Shown in pieces: positions 27,364 to 35,697 of a stretch of DNA of 64,000 nucleotides. A model generated the notes under the pieces. The model ran no database searches and was not told the origin of the DNA. It worked only from the letters and a program-made list of their open reading frames with translations. Origin of the DNA: CAWKKW01 sp963850345 (GTDB lineage: Bacteria > Acidobacteriota > Terriglobia > Terriglobales > Acidobacteriaceae); assembly GCA_963850345.1 (NCBI GenBank), contig CAWKKW010000005.1, positions 310,001-374,000 on the forward strand, written 5' to 3'. Both the position numbers and the translations under genes were made by a program. The first letter of the stretch is position 1. Each line of letters begins with the position of its first letter.

Positions 27364-27895
27364 GACTCTCTTGTCCTTAACTACAATCGTAGTCCTGTTA
27401 GGTGTGCCTTTGAGGCGTGGAAGGCAAACAACGCTTCCCCTATCTTCACAGCCCCGACGGCGGCTACGAGTCTAACTCGAAGCTAACTCAAACTCGGGAG
27501 CTCTCACTTACTTAGACTACGCGAGGGAGCAGCTCATCGGCGCGGGCATTGCCGTCAACCCCTTGACAGGGTTTCCGCCCCACTGCTCCTTGAACCCAAA
27601 CTCATCAGGTATGGGATCTGTTTGCCTTGCTTCTCGAATACCGCATCCGCACAGGTAAGAAGTCCGGCGCGGGCCATGGCGCCCAAGACCCTTGCGACTC
27701 GTGTGATTTGGAAGCTTTGTAGAAGGCACTCGACTGGGACACTGAACCAGCTGACGCGGAGATGTTCGCACGCCTTGCGGCTTCAGGATTAGTCCTGAAC
27801 GAAAACCCGAGGCGCAGTCGGACCCAACAACGTACGATCAAGAGCGCTGGTGAACGTCTGGCTCAAATTGCGCAATAAGTGGTGGCCTGGACGAA
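27364..27895. other. Gap with coding-like but unassigned sequence
   Basis: A plus-strand stretch at about 27600-27880 reads like protein in one frame (ALDWDTEPADAEMFARLAAS, GLVLNENPRRSRTQ), interrupted by a stop near 27720. It could be a decayed regulator for the monooxygenase, but I do not recognise a family. Confidence 0.3.
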
Positions 27896-29233
27896 TCAGT
27901 GGAAGCGCAGCAGCACAGGGGGAGTGAAGTGCTGGCCGGCGTTAAGTCTTCCGTGATCGTCCACCTTGTCCCATCCCACATTGGCGATGACGTAGAGCCA
28001 TCCATCATGCGCAAGGATGTGGGTCGGTTCTCCCATGCGAAGGGTGGCTTGTTCAATGACTTCAGCCGAGAGAATGCGGCTTTGTTGCGCGTCCAAGCGG
28101 TAGCGCATCACGCGCACCGGGCTGGTCCCATTCTGAATCCCGTAGAGCGAATCGCCCAGCAGGCACAGACCATCGATACCGGTGACGGCGACGTCGGCGG
28201 GGTGAGGGAGATAGTTCAACGCGGCCGGCGAAGCGGGAGCGGTAAGATCGACGATGGCGATGCCCATAGAGTAGTCGGCGACGAAGAGTCGCTTGAGATC
28301 AGCTGCGAGGACGGGCGTTTGTGGCGAAAAGAAACCGGATGCAATCTCATCAAGACTAGCGGTTTGTAGATTACCTCGAACCCGATAAACGCCGCCGCCG
28401 AGGCTGTCAGTGACGTAGACGGAGCCGTCGAATGCGATGGACATATCACCGAGAACGCTTGGTTGTCCCACAGGCAAATCGAAGCGGCGTTGAATTGCGC
28501 CAGTGCGGCTATTGGCTGCATACAAGGATGAATTTCCAATCTCTTCTTGCGGCACGTTGGGGAATCCATCGAGGGCAGACGCTGTGAACCAGAGAAGTTT
28601 GCGCGTAGGGTCTGAAGATAGAGCCATGACCGGCCAACGCCGAGCTTCCTGGGTCAGCGGGAGGGCATTCAGCGCGCAGCTTCCATCGCTCCGCGGAACA
28701 CTGAGCACATAGACGGTGTGGCGCTGGATGCTGGACACGAGGAATCTCCGGGTGACTAGATCGTAAGCAAGGTCTTCGGGCATTCCGTCCGCGAGAGACA
28801 AGGTGCAGACGAGTTCTGCTTTCTGCACAGGAACCTGGTTCTCTTTGAAACGCTTGAGCAGCAGCGGATAGCCCGCCTCTGACGAGAGGGACAGAAAAAC
28901 CCGGTCGGCTTCGAGATTTCGGGAAAGCCCCATCGCAGCATACCTGTTGAGCCACGCGAGGCTTTGCTGTTTGCTGCCAAGGCGAGCTTCTACCGCAGCC
29001 ATGCGCACGAGATAATCCGGCGTTGGAGCAGGCATGGTGTCGCCGATGTCAAGCAGGATTGCGCGCAGGGCATTCCAGTCGCCCTGACTATAGGCCTTCG
29101 CCGCTTGCTGACCGAGTTCGTCGTACTGCTTTCGATTGAGAGGAGCTGCGAACAGGCCGGGCAGTAAAAGAAATGAGACGACCAGCATCGAGACCAAATG
29201 GGCCAATCGCAGTTTGACGAAGCGAAGATACAT
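27896..29233 (-). CDS. Secreted beta-propeller protein with N-terminal TPR-like region
   Basis: 445 residues. N-terminal signal peptide (LAHLVSMLVVSFLLLPGLFAAP), then a helical repeat region (YDELGQQAAKAYSQGDWNALRAILLDIGD ... LGSKQQSLAWLNRYAAMGLS). From about residue 140 an SMP-30/NHL-like propeller appears (PEDLAYDLVTRRFLVSSIQ, LGDMSIAFDGSVYVTDSLGGGVYRV, TPVLAADLKRLFVADYSMGIAIVDL, ILAHDGWLYVIANVGWD). GGTAGG lies five bases before the ATG. Periplasmic or extracellular; may be a lactonase-like enzyme or a ligand-binding propeller. Monocistronic. Confidence 0.78.
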   Translation of the reverse strand: MYLRFVKLRLAHLVSMLVVSFLLLPGLFAAPLNRKQYDELGQQAAKAYSQGDWNALRAILLDIGDTMPAPTPDYLVRMAAVEARLGSKQQSLAWLNRYAAMGLSRNLEADRVFLSLSSEAGYPLLLKRFKENQVPVQKAELVCTLSLADGMPEDLAYDLVTRRFLVSSIQRHTVYVLSVPRSDGSCALNALPLTQEARRWPVMALSSDPTRKLLWFTASALDGFPNVPQEEIGNSSLYAANSRTGAIQRRFDLPVGQPSVLGDMSIAFDGSVYVTDSLGGGVYRVRGNLQTASLDEIASGFFSPQTPVLAADLKRLFVADYSMGIAIVDLTAPASPAALNYLPHPADVAVTGIDGLCLLGDSLYGIQNGTSPVRVMRYRLDAQQSRILSAEVIEQATLRMGEPTHILAHDGWLYVIANVGWDKVDDHGRLNAGQHFTPPVLLRFH

Positions 29234-29668
29234 GGCGCCTACCTATCGTCGAAAGACGTGAGCATGATGCTAAATAGAACAGCCAGAGCTTTAGCAATTT
29301 CCGTGGCTCTCTTAAAGACGAGAGGAAAACGCTGGTTCTCGCTACCCTTTTGGCGAAAACAACCAGCTGCCATGTGTCCGGGAAATGGAACAAAGGGCCA
29401 CTGAACGCCCACAGAACAATGACGAATATCGCAACTTTGAAGGCCCACTTCGATCCGAGCTAGCCCGAGGGAAAAGCAGCAACCTGGCGGAAGTGATCAC
29501 TATCGGTTTCGATCTCACTCTGAGTTGAAATCCTACTTACTTTGTCCTTCGTATCCTTACCGGCATGTCGCAGGCTCGCACACCTGTTGGACCTGTCCAA
29601 AGCTGGATCCCTCTCGAACCACTTGCAAATAATTGAGGAGTCAGAACCCCTTCTCTCGAGCATCCTGC
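29234..29668. other. Gap without recognisable gene
   Basis: Upstream region of the propeller gene and downstream of the CsbD-like gene. No family, RNA gene or strong hairpin seen. Confidence 0.4.
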
Positions 29669-29995
29669 TCAGCGATTGAGCTCGTGAATAGTATGGGCTA
29701 CGGCATGAGCAGCTTGACCGGCTGTGTCTTGAACAGTTCCGACGGCTTGATCCACAAGGCCCTCGCTCTCGAGCTGATCATCACCGGTAACTCGTCCCAC
29801 CCCTTCTTTCAGCTTCCCGACCAGACCCCCGCCCGCCCCTTTGACGCGCTGCTTCGATCCCCAGAACGCGGTCTCCCCTGCTGCATCTTCAATATCGTCG
29901 TTGCCAGTCGCGAACTGCGGACCCGGCTGGTTCAAAACAAAGTAGGCGGCCAGACTGACGCCAACACCCGCAACAATCCAAGGAAGTGCTCTCAT
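29669..29995 (-). CDS. CsbD-like stress protein with membrane anchor
   Basis: 108 residues. An N-terminal hydrophobic segment (WIVAGVGVSLAAYFVLN) anchors the protein. The C-terminal part resembles the CsbD fold in QRVKGAGGGLVGKLKEGVGRVTGDDQLESEGLVDQAVGTVQDTAGQA, where KGxxxxxxGKxKExxGxxTGDxxLExEG is the family pattern. AGGAG sits nine bases before the ATG. CsbD proteins are general-stress induced; the molecular role is unknown. Confidence 0.8.
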   Translation of the reverse strand: MRALPWIVAGVGVSLAAYFVLNQPGPQFATGNDDIEDAAGETAFWGSKQRVKGAGGGLVGKLKEGVGRVTGDDQLESEGLVDQAVGTVQDTAGQAAHAVAHTIHELNR

Positions 29996-30319
29996 TCTGA
30001 ATTCTCCTTAACGGTGGGATGCATCTTCGAGTCCTCAGCAGGCCTTAGGACGCTCTTTAAGCAGTAGGGTTATGGAATTAGTCGTTCTCACCTCCACTAG
30101 CCTTCGTCTCGAGGCTGTTCTGCTCTGTAGCCCCATCGAGTTCCAACCCGCAGAGTCGGGCGCTATGGACGCGGCGTTTAGATTCTTCGCCTTAGTCCCG
30201 GTTCGGTGTAGCAATGGCTGGCGACGATATTGCTGGTTTCAGTGACCCCGAAGTTGAGTTAAGGCCAATTGATTGATGATCGAACATCACGTCCGGCCGC
30301 GTCGACATTGGAATTGAAG

Positions 30320-30580
30320 TCAAGAGGCTGCAACATCTGCTTTCTTCGAGCAAGCACGCCTGTGCTTCTCTAGGCTTATCTCTGCCTTGAGAGTTTGTTC
30401 TTGCGTCTGGTGCGTGCGGTTGCGTATTCCCGCTTCCTTCAGCCCGACCAAAATATGTGGCAAATCCGGTTTCTGTGCCTTCAAAACTGCCTCTTCCAGT
30501 TGGTTCGCAGACCTTACACCGCATAGGCTTGCCTCTCCTAGAAGATACGCCGCTCCTGCATCGATCTGCTTCGGTATCAC
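30320..30580 (-). CDS. Small hypothetical protein
   Basis: 86 residues (starting MIPKQIDAGAAYLLGEASLC, middle LEEAVLKAQKPDLPHILVGL, ending SLEKHRRACSKKADVAAS). Predicted helical, soluble and without a known family. It starts nine bases after the stop of the upstream broken gene at 30590, which suggests an operon. Codon and amino-acid composition look genuine, but no homolog is recognised. The gap 29996-30319 shows nothing else. Confidence 0.4.
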   Translation of the reverse strand: MIPKQIDAGAAYLLGEASLCGVRSANQLEEAVLKAQKPDLPHILVGLKEAGIRNRTHQTQEQTLKAEISLEKHRRACSKKADVAAS

Positions 30581-30589
30581 TCCAAACCA

Positions 30590-31085
30590 CTATTCGCTGA
30601 ACGGAACGCCGAAATTCAACTGCGCTGTTTTCGGCGGACGATGGAGAGCGGCGACGATCCTGGGCTTGTTGCCCATGGCTTCCCAGAGACGAAGCGCGAC
30701 AGAGTTCATATATAGTAGGCGCACCTGATCGCGGCTCTCACCTCGCTGAGAGTAAATGCTGATCGTGGTCAGCAACGTCTCCTGGTCAGACTGGATAAGA
30801 TATGGCCCCATGCTGACCGCCGGAGCGTTCTGAATGTCCTGCACGTCTTCCGCAGTCTGCGTGATGACGCTGTAGTTCAATTCGGCCTCCGTGAGGTCAA
30901 GTGGATCGAGTCCTGGACCATTGTGCGCCAAATTCGGCAGCGTCGTTCGCCGGTCCAACCGTCACCAGCGTGGCTCGACCCATCATGGCTTGAAGAAGCT
31001 CCGCTGTGAGGAACAGAGTTTCTGTAGGTTGAGAAATTAAGTTCGGTTCTGGCCGAGAACTTCCACTGGATGAGAAAAACGACAT
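30590..31085 (-). pseudogene. Hypothetical protein gene, probably frameshifted
   Basis: Two overlapping minus-strand frames appear to be one gene. The first, MSFFSSSGSSRPEPNLISQP then TETLFLTAELLQAMMGRATL and VTVGPANDAAEFGAQW, stops at 30897. The second continues DPLDLTEAELNYSVITQTAEDVQDIQNAP and QVRLLYMNSVALRLWEAMGN to 30590. The join would be near 30900-30960. About 165 residues if repaired. No family recognised; no signal peptide. Confidence 0.4.
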
Positions 31086-31191
31086 CTGCGCAAAAGGCGC
31101 TGTTCACATCATCGAACTCGCGAGAAATAAAATCTTAAACACTCCAGATCCAATTCAAACCGACGGTCGTTCTACTGTCGACCGGGCAGTG

Positions 31192-31219
31192 GGATCAACC
31201 TTCTCTATCAGGATCAACC
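31192..31219 (+). promoter_or_regulatory. Tandem 19-bp repeat upstream of the DUF4331 operon
   Basis: GGATCAACC at 31192-31200 and again at 31211-31219, each followed by YTCTCT, spaced 19 bp. Two turns apart on one face of the helix, this could be an activator half-site pair; it lies about 60 bp before the GTG start. Confidence 0.4.
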
Positions 31220-31270
31220 CTCTCTGGTATAGGCTCTCAGCCGTGTCCGGTTAACCCCCAGGAGGTCTAT

Positions 31271-32902
31271 GTGTCCAATCTACGAACTTTAGTCGCCTTC
31301 GCACTGAGTTTGACACTCGTTGCCCCGCCCGGAGCATTTGCGTCAAGTCACCGCGAAGCTCCCATCACCGCCCTCGATCACTCGGCTGACATCACAGATT
31401 TCTACGCCTTTGTGAGCTACGACCACCCCGATCGCGTCACATTCGTCCTGAATGTCGACCCTTTCCTGGAACCGTCCAATGGACCTAACTACTTCCCCTT
31501 CGATCCCAATGTTCTATACGAGATCAAGATCGACAACGACTACGACGCTGCTGCAGATGTAATTTTCAAGTTTCGCTTCCAAACTGAAGTTCGAGCTCCC
31601 AAACTATTTACCGGTTTCGCTGGTGTGGGTAATGGTCTGAAGGCCCCGGCAAACTCCCCCGCGCCTGTTGCTCCCGGCACTCCAATCGTTCCGCCTGCGA
31701 TCACCTCTCTGGATGGACCTGGGGCCGCTGGCTTGAGTCTGCGCCAGACCTATACAGTGCAGATGATCCATGGCAATGACAACACTTTCCTCAAGGCCGA
31801 GAACGGATCCCCTCTTTTCGCCGTTCCGAGCAATGTCGGTCCTCGCACCATGCCGGAGTACGATGCCCTGGCGGCACAAGGAATCTATTCGGTACAAGGA
31901 AATGGGGGCGCGAACGACATCCGCGTCTTCGCGGGTACTGTTGCCGATCCTTTTTTCATTGATTTAGGGGCGGCTTTTGACACCTTCAATTTCCGTAACA
32001 CGGGCTCTGGAACACCGGGCGTTCTCACTGCGGCGCAGGATAAAGAAAACCATCTCAACCTTGCCCCTAATGCGGTCTCCGGTTTCAACGTAAACAGCAT
32101 CGTGATTGAAGTGCCGATCCGGCTGCTAACCAGCGACGGTCGGATGCATAAAGCTACAGATATCAAGGCGACTATCGGTACCTGGGCCACGACTTCCCGC
32201 CGGCAATTCACCGTCCGCCGTTCGCCCGAGAGCCCGATGGACTCTGGAAGGCGTTACCAGGTGCAGCGTCTCGCCAATCCACTGATCAACGAACTCATCA
32301 TCGGTACTGGTTATAAAGACCGTTGGAGCATGGAGGAGCCCAAGAACGATGCACAGTTTGCTAGCTTCGATCTGGACCCGACTTTGGCTCGCATTCTCAA
32401 TGCTGCGTATGGCATCAACATTCCGCCACCGCCACGCGTCGACTTACTTCCACTGGTGACTTATGCGTCGCCAATCGCCGCTCCTGGTACACCCACTGGA
32501 CCGATAGCCGACCTGTTGCGACTCAACACGGGCGTACCCCCAACGCCGTACGCCAAACGCAGCCGTTTAGGTTTGATTGCTGGAGATCCAGCAGGATTTC
32601 CAAATGGACGCCGCCTCACCGATGACGTAGTTGACATTGCTGCTCGCGTGGTTGGCGGTGGCATTCTCAATCCGAAGTTCAATATCTTCCCCAACAACGC
32701 CATTGGCGACGGAGTTGCCGCGACTGACGTGCCCCCGCAGGAAGTTTTTCCCTACGTGCACTTCGCCTACAGCGGACGCGACAGCCGCCACATTGATCCA
32801 AGCGAACACGGCTGTGGCGAACAACCCGGCGCGACGAGCAGTCAAAACTGGCTGCCTGCTCCGGGAAACCAAGGTGGAAACATCACTTGCCCTATTCAGT
32901 AA
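31271..32902 (+). CDS. Secreted DUF4331-domain protein
   Basis: 543 residues from a GTG at 31271 with GGAGG five bases upstream. A signal peptide is followed by ASSHREAPITALDHSADITDFYAFVSYD, the hallmark N-terminus of DUF4331 (SHREAP). The domain continues with VTFVLNVDPFLEPSNGPNYF and FPFDPNVLYEIKIDNDYDA; the C-terminal half has NPLINELIIGTGYKDRWSMEEPKND and a terminal TDVPPQEVFPYVHFAYSGRDSRHID. Exported, biochemical role unknown. It leads an operon with a TPR protein and a NicO-type metal transporter, so a link to metal or envelope function is likely. A moderately Cys-rich tail is present. Confidence 0.9.
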   Translation: MSNLRTLVAFALSLTLVAPPGAFASSHREAPITALDHSADITDFYAFVSYDHPDRVTFVLNVDPFLEPSNGPNYFPFDPNVLYEIKIDNDYDAAADVIFKFRFQTEVRAPKLFTGFAGVGNGLKAPANSPAPVAPGTPIVPPAITSLDGPGAAGLSLRQTYTVQMIHGNDNTFLKAENGSPLFAVPSNVGPRTMPEYDALAAQGIYSVQGNGGANDIRVFAGTVADPFFIDLGAAFDTFNFRNTGSGTPGVLTAAQDKENHLNLAPNAVSGFNVNSIVIEVPIRLLTSDGRMHKATDIKATIGTWATTSRRQFTVRRSPESPMDSGRRYQVQRLANPLINELIIGTGYKDRWSMEEPKNDAQFASFDLDPTLARILNAAYGINIPPPPRVDLLPLVTYASPIAAPGTPTGPIADLLRLNTGVPPTPYAKRSRLGLIAGDPAGFPNGRRLTDDVVDIAARVVGGGILNPKFNIFPNNAIGDGVAATDVPPQEVFPYVHFAYSGRDSRHIDPSEHGCGEQPGATSSQNWLPAPGNQGGNITCPIQ

Positions 32903-32992
32903 AAGCTTGGCCGTCCAGCTGAGAGGTATGTCCTCGGGATTAGCTTCTTCCCCGAGGGCCTGCCTTTCGGCAGCTTTCTTCAGAGGTTACTC

Positions 32993-35695
32993 ATGAAGCA
33001 CTTCAACACCGCAATTCTAAGACTGGCCTTATCCCTGACAACCTCTTTTTCTATTGTGGCCCTCGGCCAACAGGGACCAGCCCCAGCCCTAGGTGACCAG
33101 ACCCATACCGCGGCACAGAAGGTTAGGCAAAGCACTACTCCAGCGCAGTTGCGCATTGACGCTGCCAAGCTCCAGATACAGGGGAATCCGAAAAAGTCTC
33201 AGGCTTACAACGAATTGGCGCTGGCTTACATTCGCCGCGCGCGGGAAACAGCCAACCCCGACACCTACTCCGAAGCCAAAGAGGCGCTGGACACCGGCAT
33301 GAGCCTTGCACCCAACGATTTCCAACTCGAAAAGACGCAGGTGGCATTGCTCCTGGCAGAGCAGCACTTTGCGGAAGCCAGGAAGAAGGCCACATCGTTA
33401 AACAAGCGCCAACCGGACGACGCTACGACCTACGGCTATATCGCGGAAGCTGACCTTGCCCTGGGCGACTACCAGGAAGCGGAGTCCTCTGCCCAATGGA
33501 TGCTTAATCTTTTGCCGTACAACGTTCCTGGTCTCTTGATCGCCGCCGAGTTGCGCGAGGTCTACGGGGATCCCGAGGGTGCGCTGCAGTGCCTGGAGCG
33601 GTCGTACGCTGAGACCTCGCCCGATGAGACTGAGGAGCTGGTATGGATTGCCAACAAGATTGCCTTGGTCAGGATTCACTCAGGAAATCCAGGAGCAGCT
33701 CTTCAGACGCTCGATCAGGCTGAGCAGATCTTTCCTCAGTATCCTTACACACTCGAAAATGGGGCAGAGGCGAAACTGGCGCAAGGCAAGCCGCTCGAAG
33801 CGATCTCCATTTTGCGACAGCTCCCACAAACACCTAACATCCTCTATAAGCTGGCCAAGGCTGAGGCAATCGTCGGGCAACCGAAGGAATCGGAACTCGC
33901 GTACGAACGATTTGAAAATGCTGCTCGGCCGCTGATCGGCGCACCAGCGAATGCCGATCGACAGCTGATTCTCTATTACGCGGATCGGGGCGCCACCTCA
34001 CCAGAGTTTGCGCAGGCTCTAGACCTTGGGCGACGTGAAATCAGTATGCGGCAAGATGTCTGGACGCTTGACGCGTACGCCTGGGCTCTGTATGTGAACG
34101 GGAAATACAGCGAAGCCAATTTACAAATCCAGAAGGCTCTTACCGTCGGGGTCCGCAGCGATCAAATCTTCAACCATGCCGGTCACATCGCCAGCAAGCT
34201 CAACCAGCAGGCCGAGGCGGCGCGGTACTTCCAAGCCGCTCTGCAGCTCAACCCCTCCACGGAATATGCGCAAGACTCTCATAAGGAACTTGCCGGAATG
34301 CGAGTCGCCCCGGAACCAATCGCACCAGCGCTTCCGCCAGACTCTGCTCCGGCCATCTCCAGCAACTCGACGGAGACCAGCGCACCGCCGGCACTCCCTG
34401 AAAACGTAACCGCTACTACTTTTTCTGTCGTGCCCACAAACCTTTTAACCCCCCGCCCCACCGAAACGGATCGGATCATTCGAAGGATGCAAAGCCTTGT
34501 TGCGCGCAATCCAAAAGAGCCTCGGTCCTATGCCGGGCTAGGCGCAGCCTTTCTCCAACGGGCGCGAGAGACAGGGGATGTAGAGGACTTTCAGCTGGCC
34601 GAGCAAGCTTTGAATAAGTCGATGGACATGGTCTCGACCGACCTTTCTGCCAGTGCGCCTCTCGCTACAATGGCCGAGGTATGCATGGGTGAGCATCGTT
34701 TCGAAGATGCACTAAGCTACGCACAGAAGGCTCTCGCCCTGGGTTCGGGTGATCTTTCACCTTTCGCAATTGTCGGTGATGCGTATGCCGACATGGGCGA
34801 ATACCAGAAGTCGGGGGTGGCGTATTCAAGACTAACCTCAGATCCCGCAGAGCAAGCGCGTACTTCGTACATTCGAGATAGCCGCTTGGCCTATCTCAAA
34901 TTCATCTCCGGTGATACGGACGGTGCCATTGGATTAATGCAGAGCGCCGTTGCGGCGGGCATCCAGCTTCGGCTGCCGAGCGAAAACCAGGCATGGCTTT
35001 ATTTCGAGTTAGGTGAGTTCTATCTCCAGAAGGGAAACGCATTGGCCGCCGATCACGCATACCTGGCTGCGCTGACTGCACATCCTGGCGACTACCGCGC
35101 GCTTGCCGGGCTGGGCAAAGTTCGAGCCAACCAGGGAAAAAATCAAGACGCGATCCTGCTTTATCAAAAAGCGATCGCGGTTGTTCCCATGCCGATCTAT
35201 GTTGCGGAACTAGGCGATGTATACACCAAGATGGGGAACGCCGCAGAGGCCGAGAAGCAGTATCAGCTTGTCGAATATATAGGACTACTCGGACACATCA
35301 ACCAGGTGCTGCACAATCGCGATCTGGCACTCTTTTATGCTGACCATGGTCGAAAACTGAGCGAGTCGCTCGCGCTTGCGCACAAGGAGTTTGAGGTTCG
35401 GCACGACGTCTATACGTGGGATGCACTCGCCTGGTCGCTCTACAAGAATGGCAAGTATCAGGAGGCCCACGATGCCATGGACAGCGCACGCCAGTTCGGC
35501 ACGAAGGATTCGCTGCTGCTCTTTCATGCCGGCATGATCGAAGCGAAATTGGGTCGCGCTGCTGAAGCACGAGAGAGTCTCAACCTGGCGCTCCAAAACA
35601 ATCCTCGCTTTCACGTCCTCTATGCAGATCAAGCCCGAAAAGAGTTGAATCTTTTGGAGAACCAGCCCTTACAAAGCGCAGCAGGGATGAGATAG
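32993..35695 (+). CDS. Secreted TPR protein made of two homologous halves
   Basis: 900 residues. Signal peptide (LRLALSLTTSFSIVALGQQ), then TPR arrays. The protein is an internal duplication: residues about 50-420 and 495-870 share the same order of motifs, for example AYIRRARETANPDTYSEAKEAL against AFLQRARETGDVEDFQLAEQAL, and REISMRQDVWTLDAYAWALY against KEFEVRHDVYTWDALAWSLY, ending in AALQLNP and LALQNNP. A Pro/Ser/Ala-rich linker (about 435-485) joins them. It sits 90 bp after the DUF4331 gene and two bases before the transporter gene. It probably scaffolds a periplasmic complex with these partners. Confidence 0.88.
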   Translation: MKHFNTAILRLALSLTTSFSIVALGQQGPAPALGDQTHTAAQKVRQSTTPAQLRIDAAKLQIQGNPKKSQAYNELALAYIRRARETANPDTYSEAKEALDTGMSLAPNDFQLEKTQVALLLAEQHFAEARKKATSLNKRQPDDATTYGYIAEADLALGDYQEAESSAQWMLNLLPYNVPGLLIAAELREVYGDPEGALQCLERSYAETSPDETEELVWIANKIALVRIHSGNPGAALQTLDQAEQIFPQYPYTLENGAEAKLAQGKPLEAISILRQLPQTPNILYKLAKAEAIVGQPKESELAYERFENAARPLIGAPANADRQLILYYADRGATSPEFAQALDLGRREISMRQDVWTLDAYAWALYVNGKYSEANLQIQKALTVGVRSDQIFNHAGHIASKLNQQAEAARYFQAALQLNPSTEYAQDSHKELAGMRVAPEPIAPALPPDSAPAISSNSTETSAPPALPENVTATTFSVVPTNLLTPRPTETDRIIRRMQSLVARNPKEPRSYAGLGAAFLQRARETGDVEDFQLAEQALNKSMDMVSTDLSASAPLATMAEVCMGEHRFEDALSYAQKALALGSGDLSPFAIVGDAYADMGEYQKSGVAYSRLTSDPAEQARTSYIRDSRLAYLKFISGDTDGAIGLMQSAVAAGIQLRLPSENQAWLYFELGEFYLQKGNALAADHAYLAALTAHPGDYRALAGLGKVRANQGKNQDAILLYQKAIAVVPMPIYVAELGDVYTKMGNAAEAEKQYQLVEYIGLLGHINQVLHNRDLALFYADHGRKLSESLALAHKEFEVRHDVYTWDALAWSLYKNGKYQEAHDAMDSARQFGTKDSLLLFHAGMIEAKLGRAAEARESLNLALQNNPRFHVLYADQARKELNLLENQPLQSAAGMR

Positions 35696-35697
35696 CT

